A stretch of DNA of 64,000 bases from Bacillus sp. SB49. GTDB taxonomy: Bacteria > Bacillota > Bacilli > Bacillales > Halobacillaceae. The notes below the pieces were generated by a model. It saw nothing but the letters and a program-made list of their open reading frames with translations, was not told where the DNA came from and searched no databases. Location: NCBI RefSeq assembly GCF_000469135.2, contig NZ_CP048117.1, positions 3,261,501 through 3,325,500 on the forward strand. The letters are read 5' to 3'. Shown in pieces: positions 18,560-27,790 of the stretch (position 1 is the stretch's first letter; each line of letters starts with the position of its first letter). Position numbers and translations under genes: made by a program.

Positions 18560-18600
18560 AAAAAGAGGTGACAATGGCAGAACTCACACCACTGTCACCT
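18560..18600 (-). terminator. attenuator-like hairpin in the hut leader
   Basis: On the minus strand, 12-bp arms with one mismatch (AGGTGACAgTGG / CCAtTGTCACCT; plus-strand 18566-18577 and 18589-18600) and an 11-base loop are followed by CTTTTTT. The T run ends about 30 bases before the hutH start. It has the form of an intrinsic terminator placed before the first hut gene. This suggests transcription attenuation, as in B. subtilis hut where HutP prevents termination. Confidence 0.65.
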
Positions 18601-18889
18601 CCATAATAGGAGTCATAGACCACTCACTCTCATCTATATGCGCCCTTTCCACAGCTCATACCACCAAGGCAGCTTTTCCTTAACATCATTTCCTACTGAG
18701 AGATAAATCAGTGAGATGGCTTGAATGTAAGATGTGGAGGCTCCACGTAAAAAACACCTTCCTTTCCGAAGAACACTCCCCCAAAAACCTTTCTGTCTTA
18801 ACCTGCTGCTATTGTGGAAAGATATTTTCGCGCAGAAAGCGTCCCATATCCTCCAGCCCGTCCCTCCCACTTAAATGAAAACAACAAAA
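18601..18889 (-). other. hut leader/intergenic region
   Basis: About 290 bp between the hut attenuator and the terminator of the sugar operon, with no convincing gene; a 78-codon minus-strand frame here has no ribosome site or recognisable product. It contains a short inverted repeat GTGGAG-G-CTCCAC (18732-18748) next to a T6 run on the minus strand, and ACTGA/TCAGT pairing near 18696-18713. I could not match it to a T-box or a known riboswitch. The hut promoter must lie here, but I see no clear sigma-A pair. Confidence 0.4.
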
Positions 18890-18914
18890 AACCGGAAACC
18901 AAAGGCTTCCGGTT
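18890..18914 (-). terminator. terminator of the sugar operon (after yesL-like gene)
   Basis: AACCGGAA/TTCCGGTT stem (18890-18897 with 18907-18914), then T-rich sequence on the minus strand. It overlaps the stop codon of the upstream gene. Confidence 0.75.
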
Positions 18915-19608
18915 AAGCTGCTTCCGTTTTCTCCTGCCATTTCAGCACAAGACGATAAAAGGCAGAAAAAGCGAGGAAAGAAAGAATCGATCCCGTGAAA
19001 ATTGGAAGAATCAACGGGAAGATATAAAGACTGACCATCAGAATGAAACCGGCCGTCACTGCAACGGCGAGGAACAACACCGGACTCGAGAACGTCAGGA
19101 AGAACGCCTGTTTCAGCACACCACCCACCTTAAGGTCGTAATGCACCATGGCCGAAAATACGTTGATGGTATAGACAAAAAGGATGATGCTCGAGACGAG
19201 GAAGGCGTTCATCATCAACGGATTCGCTGCAGAGAAATAATACACATCTGCTGCGACAACCACCCAGAGAAAAGTCAATAGTGCTCCAACCTTCACGCTT
19301 CCAGCGTAGTTTTCTTTGTAATAGTACCAATAGCTGTATTCCCTGCCGTGTTTCTCCTCCTTCCGCACCCATTCCCGTGCTTTCGCGAACAGAGCGGTCG
19401 TCGCCGGGAAGAAGACGATCGGAAGAAGTAAGACGAGCGGCGGCAGCAGATACCAGAGTTGTCCCCTCTCCCCAATGCCGAGGATGCTTAACAAAATCAA
19501 CACGACCGGCAAATTGAACAATGTCCACAGCAGATTCGTCAGCGCAAACTTGGAAATCCACTCACTGACCGCATATAAGCCACCCCTGATTCCCTTCATC
19601 CGATCCAT
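18913..19608 (-). CDS. YesL-type membrane protein (DUF624)
   Basis: About 231 residues with five or six membrane helices, opening with MKGIRGGLYAVSEWISKFALTNLLW, typical of the DUF624/YesL family. These proteins are encoded in many Firmicute carbohydrate ABC operons; their biochemical role is unknown. The second of two close ATGs is chosen, because AGGGGA is six bases before it. It is the last gene of the nine-gene sugar operon, 41 bp after the isomerase-like gene. Confidence 0.85.
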   Translation of the reverse strand: MDRMKGIRGGLYAVSEWISKFALTNLLWTLFNLPVVLILLSILGIGERGQLWYLLPPLVLLLPIVFFPATTALFAKAREWVRKEEKHGREYSYWYYYKENYAGSVKVGALLTFLWVVVAADVYYFSAANPLMMNAFLVSSIILFVYTINVFSAMVHYDLKVGGVLKQAFFLTFSSPVLFLAVAVTAGFILMVSLYIFPLILPIFTGSILSFLAFSAFYRLVLKWQEKTEAA

Positions 19609-19649
19609 ATCCATTCCCCTTTCTTTCCCTTACAGACTGTACGTGCTGT

Positions 19650-20618
19650 TTACGCCCACCACATATCGGCCGGCTGTTCTTCTATCAAGACGGACTTCAA
19701 ATTCTTCACGGCCTGGCGGAAACCTTCATCAATCGACATGATCGGATCCTCATGCTCGATGCTGACGGCATGATCGTAGCCGAACGTCCTTAGTGCACTG
19801 ATAATATCCGACCATTCCTTGACACTGTGGCCGTAGCCGACGGAACGGAAACTCCAAGCCCGCGTCTGGACGGCTGCGTAATTCTGCATGTCGGTCAACC
19901 CGTACATGTTTACATTTTCCTGGTCGATATACGTATCCTTCGCATGGAAGTGATGGATGGCATTCTCTTTTCCAAGTATCTTAATGGCCGCGACCGGATC
20001 GATGCCCTGCCACCATAAGTGACTCGGATCGAGATTGGCTCCGATCGCCTCCCCTGCCGCTTCGCGAAGCTTCAGCATCGTGTAAGGCGTATGAACGAGG
20101 AATCCGGCATGAAGCTCGAGTCCGATTTTGACCCCGTTCTCCTCGGCAAGCTTCGCTTGTTCCTTCCAGTAAGGAATCAGTTTTTCCGTCCACTGCCACT
20201 CCAGAATATCGGAGTATTCCGGCGGCCAAGGTGTGACAGGCCAGTTCGGCGCCGTATCCTGTTCACTTCCACCAGGGGTTCCGGAGAACGTGTTGACGAC
20301 AGGGACTCCCATTAATCCGGCGAGCTTCACCGTCTTGACGAACGTCTCATGGCATTGATCAGCGAAAGCTTTATCCGGAGAAATCGGGTTGCCGTGACAG
20401 CTGAAGGCACTGATGGTCAAACCACGATCCTCCACCTTCGCCAAGTATTCCTTCCGCTTCTCTTCACTTTCAAGAAGCGCATCAACGTCACAGTGAGCGT
20501 TACCCGGATAGCCGCCTGTTCCGATTTCCACTGCTTTCAATCCGGATTCTTTTGCATGGTCAAGCATTTCTTCAAACGATTTATCAGAGAATAATACCGT
20601 AAATACGCCTAGTTTCAT
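19650..20618 (-). CDS. sugar phosphate isomerase/epimerase-like TIM-barrel protein
   Basis: A 322-residue xylose-isomerase-like (AP endonuclease family 2) barrel. Probable metal ligands are in GLELHAG (Glu), LDPSHLWWQG (Asp/His), HHFHAKD (His) and SIEHED (Glu), near the ends of the beta strands. Relatives act as isomerases, epimerases or, in 3-keto-glycoside pathways, as eliminases/lyases. The neighbours here (two Gfo/Idh/MocA dehydrogenases, ThuA protein, sugar ABC transporter) point to a step in breaking down a keto-glycoside or inositol-like sugar. The exact reaction cannot be read from sequence. It lies 14 bp after the preceding dehydrogenase. Confidence 0.85.
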   Translation of the reverse strand: MKLGVFTVLFSDKSFEEMLDHAKESGLKAVEIGTGGYPGNAHCDVDALLESEEKRKEYLAKVEDRGLTISAFSCHGNPISPDKAFADQCHETFVKTVKLAGLMGVPVVNTFSGTPGGSEQDTAPNWPVTPWPPEYSDILEWQWTEKLIPYWKEQAKLAEENGVKIGLELHAGFLVHTPYTMLKLREAAGEAIGANLDPSHLWWQGIDPVAAIKILGKENAIHHFHAKDTYIDQENVNMYGLTDMQNYAAVQTRAWSFRSVGYGHSVKEWSDIISALRTFGYDHAVSIEHEDPIMSIDEGFRQAVKNLKSVLIEEQPADMWWA

Positions 20619-20632
20619 CGCTCATTCCTCCA

Positions 20633-21676
20633 TTATCGATTTATTTTCACACTGGAACCGGTCCGACTGCTTTCGTAGATCGCTTCCATCAATTTCGTCA
20701 CTTTAAGCGCCTGTTCAGGCTGAACGACAAGCTCTGTACGCCCAAGACAGCTGTCCACGAAGTTCCTTGCCTGGGCCACTCCCGGTTCCGGATACCCTTC
20801 GTTTACTTTCATCGTACTATCGACCAGAGCACCATACTTCGCCTGATAAAGCTCCAGCGGATAAACGCTGAGTCCTCCATCGACTCCTGAAATAGAAAGG
20901 GATGTATGGTCCTCTTTGATATTCGCAGCCCAGGAGCATTCGAACTGCATGGAAGAACCATCCGCAAACGTGATATAACTGGTCACATGATCATCGACGT
21001 TGAACGTTTCATGATCAAATGTTCCCCAGTCATTCACCTGCCCCGGCGTCTTACTCAGCCGGTCATAGGCACGTCCCATCACTTCTACAGGCTCGGGATC
21101 ATCCAGCAGCCAGAGAGCAAGGTCGAGAAGATGACAGCCGAAATCAATCAAACTGCCTCCCCCCTGCAGCTCTTTATTCGTAAAGACGCCCCATCCCGGG
21201 ACTTTTCTCCGTCGCATCGCCTGGACACGGGTCACAAGCGGATCACCAATCTCTTTCTCAAGGATGGCGTTTTTCGCAAGTTTCGCCTCCGGAGTGAAAC
21301 GATAATGATACGCAATCGACAAAAGGCGGTCATTTTTCTCTGCCGCTTCGATCATTCTTTCGCATTCCTCTGTCGTAATCGCCATCGGCTTCTCGCACAA
21401 GACGTGCACGCCCGCTTCCAATGCCGCAACCGCAATCTCGGCGTGAAATTTATTCGGTGTACAGATGATAACGGCGTCGATATCCTGAAACATCGCAGGA
21501 TAATCTTCATATACGTGCGGAATGCCGTGTGTTTCTGCTACTTCCTTCGCTCTTTGTTCATTCACATCCTGGACAGCATGCAGGATGACATCCTCCTGTA
21601 ATTCAAGGAAAGAGGGAATATGCCTCCCTTGGGCAATTCCCCCTACTCCAATCAAACCTATACGGAGACGGGTCAT
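20633..21676 (-). CDS. Gfo/Idh/MocA-family NAD(P)-dependent sugar oxidoreductase (copy 1)
   Basis: A 347-residue dehydrogenase. The N-terminal Rossmann domain has GLIGVGGIAQGRHIP, and the family's catalytic lysine is in CEKPMAI. The C-terminal sheet domain carries GGGSLIDFGCHLLDLA, where the histidine/aspartate pair of the active site is expected. It oxidises a sugar or sugar derivative; the substrate is unknown. Start and the previous gene's stop overlap by four bases (ATGA), so it is translationally coupled to copy 2. ThuB of rhizobia, which makes 3-keto-trehalose, belongs to the same superfamily. Confidence 0.9.
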   Translation of the reverse strand: MTRLRIGLIGVGGIAQGRHIPSFLELQEDVILHAVQDVNEQRAKEVAETHGIPHVYEDYPAMFQDIDAVIICTPNKFHAEIAVAALEAGVHVLCEKPMAITTEECERMIEAAEKNDRLLSIAYHYRFTPEAKLAKNAILEKEIGDPLVTRVQAMRRRKVPGWGVFTNKELQGGGSLIDFGCHLLDLALWLLDDPEPVEVMGRAYDRLSKTPGQVNDWGTFDHETFNVDDHVTSYITFADGSSMQFECSWAANIKEDHTSLSISGVDGGLSVYPLELYQAKYGALVDSTMKVNEGYPEPGVAQARNFVDSCLGRTELVVQPEQALKVTKLMEAIYESSRTGSSVKINR

Positions 21677-22713
21677 TTCGTGACTTTCTCCAAGCTTGCA
21701 ATTTGACCTGTTTCACTGGAACGAAGCGCTCCCAGAATGACTTCCAGTGACTTCAGTCCTTCTTCTCCGGTGATCAACGGATCTTTCTTATTAATAATGC
21801 TGTCAAGGAAATGATCGATCACGTGAGAATTGCTTTGTCCACCCTCATCGTTGGACTGGATTTTTCCAAGCTCGTAACGGACGGTGTCCCCGTTGTTGTA
21901 GTTGGCAATCAAAGAATACGTCGGATCATCTTCTAAGCGAAGCGTTCCTTCTGATCCGTAGATGACCGTCGAATTGTCTTCCTTCGGGTTGTATGCCCAG
22001 CTCGCAGCCATTGTACCGACAATACCTGATTCAGAACGGAGGATGCAGACGGCATTATCATCCACCGTGCTGTTTTCTTTCGCACTGCTTTCGATGAAGC
22101 CGGCGACGTTCGTGAACTCTTCCCCCAGCACGTAGCGCATCAGGTCTGCCTTATGTACACCAAGGTCTCCCATCGCTCCGATGAACGCCTCTTCTTTCTT
22201 GAAGAACCAGCTGTCTTTCCCTTCTGCACTCCAGCCTTCCGGTCCGCCATGACCGAATGCCGTACGGAAGCTGTATACTTTTCCGATGGAACCTGCTGCA
22301 AGCAGTTCTTTCGCCTTTTCATGAGAAGGTACGAAGCGCTGGTTGTGGCCGATCATCAATTTCTTTCCTGCTTTTTCAGCAGCTGCGATCATCGCTTCAC
22401 CTTCTTCTTTCGACGTCGCCATCGGTTTCTCGCATAGGACGTGGCAGCCTGCATTCAGTGCTGCGATGGAAACAGGTGCGTGGAGGTAGTTCGGCAGACA
22501 GACGCTGACAGCATCTACGGATTCTTTCTCCAACAATTCTTCATAGCTCGTATACGCTTTCGCTCCGTATTCAGCTGCAATTTCCTCGGCACGGGCTTCG
22601 ACAATATCGCAGACAGCCGTGATTTCTGCATTTGGATTATTGTTGTATTCCGGGAGGTGACGGTGCTGAGCGATGCTTCCACAGCCGATGACGGCAATTT
22701 TCAATGTAGACAT
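21673..22713 (-). CDS. Gfo/Idh/MocA-family NAD(P)-dependent sugar oxidoreductase (copy 2)
   Basis: A 346-residue protein with the NAD loop VIGCGSIAQHRHLP, catalytic CEKPMATS and the C-terminal GAMGDLGVHKADLMRYVLG segment. It is clearly diverged from copy 1: the two need not act on the same substrate and may carry out oxidation and later reduction of one pathway. AAAGGAG lies upstream of the ATG. It is located between the ThuA-domain gene (21 bp) and copy 1 (4-base overlap). Confidence 0.9.
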   Translation of the reverse strand: MSTLKIAVIGCGSIAQHRHLPEYNNNPNAEITAVCDIVEARAEEIAAEYGAKAYTSYEELLEKESVDAVSVCLPNYLHAPVSIAALNAGCHVLCEKPMATSKEEGEAMIAAAEKAGKKLMIGHNQRFVPSHEKAKELLAAGSIGKVYSFRTAFGHGGPEGWSAEGKDSWFFKKEEAFIGAMGDLGVHKADLMRYVLGEEFTNVAGFIESSAKENSTVDDNAVCILRSESGIVGTMAASWAYNPKEDNSTVIYGSEGTLRLEDDPTYSLIANYNNGDTVRYELGKIQSNDEGGQSNSHVIDHFLDSIINKKDPLITGEEGLKSLEVILGALRSSETGQIASLEKVTK

Positions 22714-22734
22714 GATATCAGGCTCCTTTATTGT

Positions 22735-23454
22735 TTATTTCGGCGCAATCTTTTCGAGTGGCTGTGCGTTTCCATATACAGGTGTCGGCGTTTCCGTTTG
22801 ACGGGCCCATTTCACACCATTCTTGATCACGTGCTGGATCTCTTTATTATGATAAGTCGGGTACGTTTCATGTCCCGGGCGGAAGTAGAAGACTTTCCCT
22901 TTGCCGCGTCGGAAGGTCGCTCCACTTCGGAATACCTCTCCGCCTTCAAACCAGCTGACGAAAATCAGTTCATCCGGGGTCGGAATGTCGAAGTGTTCCC
23001 CGTACATCTCTTCTCTCTCAAGCTCGATATACTCTCCGATTCCTTCTGTAATCGGGTGGGATGGATCGACGACCCAGATCCGTTCCTTATCATCGGCTTC
23101 GCGCCACTTCAGATCACAGGACGTTCCCATCAGTTTCTTGAACGGCTTGGAGAAGTGACCGGAATGAAGCACGACCAGACCCATACCGTCCAATACCCGC
23201 TGCTTCACTTTCTCTGCGATATGATCCTCTACTTCATCGTGCGCCTTGTGTCCCCACCAGACGAGGACATCGGTTCCATCCAGCACGTCGTCGGTCAACC
23301 CGTGTTCTTCCTCATCCAGAGTTGCTGTACGAACGGTTACGTTTTCCTCTTCCAAAAATTCGGCAATCGCACCGTGGATTCCTTCCGGATAAATATCGCG
23401 GACGATCTCGCTTTCTTTTTCATGACGGTATTCGTTCCATACTAGGACGTTCAT
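22735..23454 (-). CDS. ThuA-like domain protein
   Basis: A 239-residue protein of the ThuA family (class I glutamine-amidotransferase-like fold), shown by [31 protein letters not shown] and [14 protein letters not shown]. ThuA with the dehydrogenase ThuB is needed for 3-keto conversion of trehalose and related disaccharides in rhizobia; the precise activity of ThuA is unsettled. The second ATG (23454) is chosen from the spacing to AAAGGGGA. Linkage to a LacI regulator, ABC permeases and two dehydrogenases is the same company that thu genes keep. Confidence 0.87.
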   Translation of the reverse strand: MNVLVWNEYRHEKESEIVRDIYPEGIHGAIAEFLEEENVTVRTATLDEEEHGLTDDVLDGTDVLVWWGHKAHDEVEDHIAEKVKQRVLDGMGLVVLHSGHFSKPFKKLMGTSCDLKWREADDKERIWVVDPSHPITEGIGEYIELEREEMYGEHFDIPTPDELIFVSWFEGGEVFRSGATFRRGKGKVFYFRPGHETYPTYHNKEIQHVIKNGVKWARQTETPTPVYGNAQPLEKIAPK

Positions 23455-23479
23455 GTTCATTCCCCTTTTCTTTTTATAG

Positions 23480-24517
23480 TTAAGACGGACGGATCGGCGA
23501 TTTCCTGCTGCAGGATTCGCGTTCGATAATGATCGTCGGAATAATGACGCTCTTCTTGATTCTGTCCGGATGTTTCAACCATTCAATAAGGTTGCGTGCC
23601 GATTCATGGCCGAGCTGGAACGACTGGGTATCAACCGTCGTCAGCGGAGGGCTGGAGAGCCGGGCGATCATCGTGTTGTTAAATCCGATCACACTCATCT
23701 GCTCCGGCAGCTTCCAGCCTTTGGTCGTCAATTCACGCATGACCATCATGGCATTGTAGTCGTCCGTGATCACGAGTCCCGTCGGCGGGTCGGAGAGAGC
23801 CGTCAATGCAGCAGCCACTTCTTCCGCTCCCGACTGATCCGCCTGGATGTTCTTCCAGATGTGCGCCGTTTCATCCAGTCCGTTCGCCTGAAGCGCCTGC
23901 TTAAATCCTTGCAGACGATCCCGGGCTACTTCGTACTGTGCGTCGCCGCCGATGAAACCGAGCTTCTCATGGCCGAGCTTGATCAGATGGTTCGTCGCAT
24001 CTTTACTCGCCTGTACGTTGTCATTATCGACATAGAGGGTGTCTCCCGGAGAATCGACCGGTTTGCCGATCATGACGAAAGGAAATTCGCATTCCCTTAA
24101 ATACGGGACAACCTTGTCATCCTCGCGGGAATAAAGGACGATACAGCCGTCGACACGCTTTCCCTGGACCATCTTGACGACTTCTTTATAAATAGCTTCT
24201 TCTGTGTTTCCCGTCGTTAAGTAAATACTGTAGTCACTATCATGACAGGCATCGCTGATCCCTCTCAACAATTCCGAAAAAAACGGGTTGTCGAAGGAGT
24301 GGATCGAGGATACCTTCGTTACGATGCCGATTGTCTGGGTGGACTGACTGACAAGGACCCGGCCGTTGTAATTCAAATGATAGCCGAGCTCCTCCATTAC
24401 TTTCCTTACCTTCCGCTTCGTCTTCTCACTGATACGCGGACTGTCTGAAATAACGCGGGAAACAGTAGAGGGAGCCACGTTCGCCTTCTTCGCTACATCT
24501 TTTATCGTTACGGACAT
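23480..24517 (-). CDS. LacI-family transcriptional regulator
   Basis: A 345-residue repressor with N-terminal helix-turn-helix ([21 protein letters not shown]), hinge helix ([14 protein letters not shown]) and periplasmic-binding-like sensor domain. It lies inside the operon it is likely to control, between the second permease and the ThuA gene. Twin LacI-type palindromes upstream of the binding-protein gene (27791-27806, 27870-27885) are the likely targets. The second ATG is preferred because AGGGGAG is three bases from the first and nine from the second. The ligand is presumably the imported sugar or a product of it. Confidence 0.9.
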   Translation of the reverse strand: MSVTIKDVAKKANVAPSTVSRVISDSPRISEKTKRKVRKVMEELGYHLNYNGRVLVSQSTQTIGIVTKVSSIHSFDNPFFSELLRGISDACHDSDYSIYLTTGNTEEAIYKEVVKMVQGKRVDGCIVLYSREDDKVVPYLRECEFPFVMIGKPVDSPGDTLYVDNDNVQASKDATNHLIKLGHEKLGFIGGDAQYEVARDRLQGFKQALQANGLDETAHIWKNIQADQSGAEEVAAALTALSDPPTGLVITDDYNAMMVMRELTTKGWKLPEQMSVIGFNNTMIARLSSPPLTTVDTQSFQLGHESARNLIEWLKHPDRIKKSVIIPTIIIERESCSRKSPIRPS

Positions 24518-24538
24518 ACCCATCTACTCCCCTGCTGA

Positions 24539-25363
24539 TTATTTGACGGCACCTTCTGAAACACCGGCAATGATTTGCTTCTGAGCGAAGAAGTAGCCGA
24601 TGATGACCGGCAGGATGGCAATTGTCAATCCTGCAAGCGCCAGGTGCCACTGCTTCGTATATTGTCCGAAGAAATAGAACATCTTCAACGGGATCGTCGC
24701 ATTCGACTCATTCAAGACAAGAGATGGAAGGAGGTAATCGTTCCAAATCCAGATGACGTTCAAGATCGCGACTGTTACGGAAATCGGTTTAAGCAGCGGG
24801 AAGATGATGTGCCAGAATAGCTGGAAGCGGTTCGCTCCATCGATGATGGCTGCTTCATCCATGGATGTAGATACACCCGTCATTGCTCCGTGATACAAGA
24901 AGATCGACAGGCTGCATCCGAATCCGAGATACATAAAGATCAAACCGCCGGCGTTCAGCATGTCTGCCTGTCCGAAAATCGAAACAAGCGGAATCATGAC
25001 AGACTGGAACGGAATCAGCATTGCCGCTACAAACACGAAGAAGATGATGCCGCTGAGCTTGCTTTTATTCCGGGCCAGCGCGTAGCCGGCCATGGAAGAG
25101 AACAGGATGATGATCGCAATGCTTAAGCCCGTGATCATCAACGAGTTGAACAACGACTTTAGAAATTCCAGATCGATGAACGCTTCCACAAAGTTTGAGA
25201 AAACGAATTCGTCAGGAAGACCGAGGACACCTTCAAAGATGCCCCGTTTTGTTTTAAACGCATTGACGATCATCAAGTAAAACGGTGCAATCCAAATCAA
25301 GCCGAGCAGAAGGCCGAGGACTTCAATGGAAATTAAATTTCTTCTTTCTTTATTTCGCTTCAT
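24539..25363 (-). CDS. sugar ABC transporter permease, MalG type
   Basis: A 274-residue inner permease with six predicted helices and the EAA loop DEAAIIDGANRFQLFWHIIFPLLKP that touches the ATPase. The start overlaps the stop of the partner permease (TAATG). No ATPase gene is encoded in the operon, so energy probably comes from a shared MsmX-like ATPase elsewhere in the genome, as in B. subtilis. Confidence 0.93.
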   Translation of the reverse strand: MKRNKERRNLISIEVLGLLLGLIWIAPFYLMIVNAFKTKRGIFEGVLGLPDEFVFSNFVEAFIDLEFLKSLFNSLMITGLSIAIIILFSSMAGYALARNKSKLSGIIFFVFVAAMLIPFQSVMIPLVSIFGQADMLNAGGLIFMYLGFGCSLSIFLYHGAMTGVSTSMDEAAIIDGANRFQLFWHIIFPLLKPISVTVAILNVIWIWNDYLLPSLVLNESNATIPLKMFYFFGQYTKQWHLALAGLTIAILPVIIGYFFAQKQIIAGVSEGAVK

Positions 25364-26223
25364 TACATCTCCACCTCCCGCTTCTTGTTGTAATACACTT
25401 GGCTCAACGCAATAACCGCGACAATCAGGAAGAAGATGACGGCTTTCGCCTGTGCGTAGGCCATATCGTTATCCTGGAATGCTGTGTTGACGATTTCCAT
25501 TGCTACCATCTGTGTCGAGTTGAACGGCCCGCCGTTCGTCAACGACAAGTTCTGGTCATAAATTTTGAATGCCATCGACAATGTCAGGAACATACTGACC
25601 GTGAAAGCTGGTGCGACAAGTGGGAACGTGATGTTCTTGAAGCGCTGGAAGCTGCTCGCACCGTCGATCTTCGCTGCTTCGATCAGTTCTTTCGGAATGT
25701 TTTCTAAGTATGCGATATAGATGATCATGATATAGCCGGCCATCTGCCAGGCTGTTAAAATGACAAGCCCCCAGAAACCGGTGCCCTTCGTGGAAAGCCA
25801 GCCGTTCAGGCCTTCGATACCGGTCAGGTTGGCGACATCTCCGAACACGCTGATGAATATGAACTGCCAGATGAACCCGAGAATCAATCCGCCGATCAAG
25901 TTAGGCATGAAGAAAACCGTACGAAGCAGGTTTCCGGACCGGATTTTTCTTGTGACAAGAAGCGCAAGCCCGAGACCCATCACGTTTAATAAAATGACGG
26001 TGACGACTGCGAATTGTACTGTAAACCAGATGGAATCTACGAATTCCTGCTCCTGGAATAGATTGATATAGTTTTCAAGACCGAGGAACTGGGTCGCTGA
26101 TATTCCGTCCCAATCGGTGAACGAGTAGAAAAGACCATAGATGAAAGGAATGACGACGACGATTCCCAACCCGAGGATGACGGGGGTGAGGAACAGCCAG
26201 AAGGACAAACTGCGGTTCTGCAT
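25363..26223 (-). CDS. sugar ABC transporter permease, MalF type
   Basis: A 286-residue permease from the ATG at 26223 (GGAGGAG upstream). It has six helices and the EAA loop ELIEAAKIDGASSFQRFKNITFPLVAP. It pairs with the downstream MalG-type permease. A palindromic cre/LacI-like element (26247-26262) and a G+C-rich hairpin separate it from the solute-binding protein gene, so the permeases may be expressed at a lower level than the binding protein. Confidence 0.93.
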   Translation of the reverse strand: MQNRSLSFWLFLTPVILGLGIVVVIPFIYGLFYSFTDWDGISATQFLGLENYINLFQEQEFVDSIWFTVQFAVVTVILLNVMGLGLALLVTRKIRSGNLLRTVFFMPNLIGGLILGFIWQFIFISVFGDVANLTGIEGLNGWLSTKGTGFWGLVILTAWQMAGYIMIIYIAYLENIPKELIEAAKIDGASSFQRFKNITFPLVAPAFTVSMFLTLSMAFKIYDQNLSLTNGGPFNSTQMVAMEIVNTAFQDNDMAYAQAKAVIFFLIVAVIALSQVYYNKKREVEM

Positions 26224-26246
26224 GTAGAACTCCTCCAATGCTTATT

Positions 26247-26262
26247 ATGATAACGATTTCAT
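26247..26262 (-). promoter_or_regulatory. cre- or LacI-type palindrome before the permease genes
   Basis: ATGATAACGATTTCAT is a near-perfect palindrome around CG. It matches cre WTGNAANCGNWNNCWW with one mismatch. It lies 24 bp upstream of the permease start codon, inside the operon. Confidence 0.5.
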
Positions 26263-26342
26263 ATCTGCCTTTAAATAAAACATCCCGTCTATTAACATAC
26301 TTACCTTATAAATATCCTAATAGAGGGGATATTTTATAATGC

Positions 26343-26367
26343 CGGCAGGAGCGAGCTGCTCCTGCCG
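26343..26367 (-). terminator. intra-operon hairpin after the solute-binding protein gene
   Basis: Perfect 10-bp G+C-rich stem CGGCAGGAGC / GCTCCTGCCG with a 5-base loop, 20 bases after the stop. There is no long T run on the minus strand, so it fits a partial terminator or an mRNA-stabilising end that raises binding-protein expression. Confidence 0.6.
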
Positions 26368-26386
26368 ACCCTATAAGGTACGACCG

Positions 26387-27694
26387 TTATTGGCGGGCGT
26401 CTTCCCAAGCTTTCGTAGCTTTCTCTTCTACCTCTTCCCACTCGATGTCGCCTGCGATATATTCCTGCATCGCTACACCAAGTGCGTTTTCTGTCCAGCT
26501 CGTAGGAGCACCAAGGAAGACCCATCCAAGCGTGTTGCCTTCATTAGCATAGTTGTAGATTTCCTGAGAAATCGGATCAGCGATATTCTGATCTTCATAC
26601 CCTTCATATGCCGGGATGAACTTGAACTCTTCTGTTACGAACTTCTTACCTGCATCAGATGTGTACATCCAATCAAGGAAGTCTTTACTGGCCTGCACGA
26701 CTTCGTCATCGGATTCTTTGTTTACAACCCAGTAGTTAGGAACGCCGACAGGGATGCTTCCTTCATATCCTTCTACAGGAATCGGAAGAAGACCGACATT
26801 GTTTTCCGCGAATTCCGGATCCATGGACTCGATGGTGTTGTACACCCAGTTACCTTGCTGGATCATCGCTACTTTACCCAGTGAGAAGTTCTCTTCTACC
26901 TGTTGAGAATAGTCGAGGCTCAATGTAGGCTGAATGGAATACTCGTTCTGAATGTCTGTGAAACGCTTCATCTGATCGCCCATTTGGAATTCGACCGTAT
27001 CAGCTTCATATGCTTCCATGACATCATGATTGAATTCGTCTGCAAGATAAGCGTTCGCCAGGTGGTTACCCATTACCCACTTCTCTTTCGCAGGGAAAGC
27101 GAATGGTGCGTCGATACCAAGGTCGCCTTTCTTGGAGTCAAGCGTCTTCACTGCTTCTTCCAAGTCATCCAGTGTCTTGATATCTTCTGCTTTGATCCCG
27201 GCATCTTCAAACACCTGTTTGTTGTAAAGCAGGCCGTAACCTTCCTGGTTGAAAGGAAGACCGAGGACCTGATCGTTTCTGGATACGCCGGAAAGCGTTC
27301 CATCAAGCGCCGCTTTGGCAGCTTCCGTATCAGATAGATCTGCTAAGTATTTTTCATATTGATCGACATCTGTCGGACCACCGACGTTGAAGATGTCCGG
27401 TTCTTCACCAGAGGAGAAGGACGTTTTCAGAGAGGCCCCATAATCGTTTCCTCCACCGACTGTTTTGACATTGATATCGACGTCCGGATTCTCTTCCTCA
27501 TACATGGATACCAATTCTTCAAACTGATCTTTAAATTCCACTTTGAATTGGAAAACATCTACTGTAACAGCATCTCCGGAGTTTCCACTTGATTCTGAAT
27601 CTCCATCACCGGAACCGAAGGAACAACCAGCCAGGGCAACCGTCGAAGCGAGTACTGCTGTAGCAATCCCCGCGGACCATTTGTTTCTTTTCAT
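26387..27694 (-). CDS. sugar ABC transporter solute-binding lipoprotein
   Basis: A 435-residue family-1 extracellular binding protein. The signal peptide ends in lipobox LAGC with Cys near residue 23, followed by an acidic Ser/Gly linker. The mature part has the usual pattern (VSMYEEENPDVDINVKTVGGG at the front, GNWVYNTIE in the middle). It captures an oligosaccharide or glycoside for the two permeases; the exact ligand is unknown. The ATG at 27694 follows AAGGAG by nine bases. It is the first gene of the nine-gene operon. Confidence 0.93.
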   Translation of the reverse strand: MKRNKWSAGIATAVLASTVALAGCSFGSGDGDSESSGNSGDAVTVDVFQFKVEFKDQFEELVSMYEEENPDVDINVKTVGGGNDYGASLKTSFSSGEEPDIFNVGGPTDVDQYEKYLADLSDTEAAKAALDGTLSGVSRNDQVLGLPFNQEGYGLLYNKQVFEDAGIKAEDIKTLDDLEEAVKTLDSKKGDLGIDAPFAFPAKEKWVMGNHLANAYLADEFNHDVMEAYEADTVEFQMGDQMKRFTDIQNEYSIQPTLSLDYSQQVEENFSLGKVAMIQQGNWVYNTIESMDPEFAENNVGLLPIPVEGYEGSIPVGVPNYWVVNKESDDEVVQASKDFLDWMYTSDAGKKFVTEEFKFIPAYEGYEDQNIADPISQEIYNYANEGNTLGWVFLGAPTSWTENALGVAMQEYIAGDIEWEEVEEKATKAWEDARQ

Positions 27695-27725
27695 CTCATC
27701 CACTCCTTATTCATCCTATTAACCT

Positions 27726-27741
27726 TTGAATCCGCTTACAT
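27726..27741 (-). promoter_or_regulatory. putative cre site in the sugar operon leader
   Basis: TTGAATCCGCTTACAT on the plus strand matches the cre consensus with one mismatch, 32 bp upstream of the binding-protein start. It suggests carbon catabolite repression of the operon. Confidence 0.5.
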
Positions 27742-27790
27742 ATCACATGTAAAAAAAGAGCTTTCGTGGTATGCCTTCGTGCAACAAACC

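Noticed and set aside
18634-18870. 78-codon minus-strand frame in the hut leader
   Set aside because: No ribosome site, no recognisable protein pattern, and it would occupy the promoter/leader region; considered and dismissed as a hutP candidate because it lacks HutP features.
18601-18889. T-box or known riboswitch in the hut leader
   Set aside because: No T-box consensus (AGGGTGGNACCGCG) or recognisable riboswitch core could be found; only the simple attenuator hairpin is supported.
22441-23445. 334-codon plus-strand frame opposite the dehydrogenase and ThuA genes
   Set aside because: Antisense shadow of two conserved genes; the product is Phe/Arg/Cys-rich with no family character.
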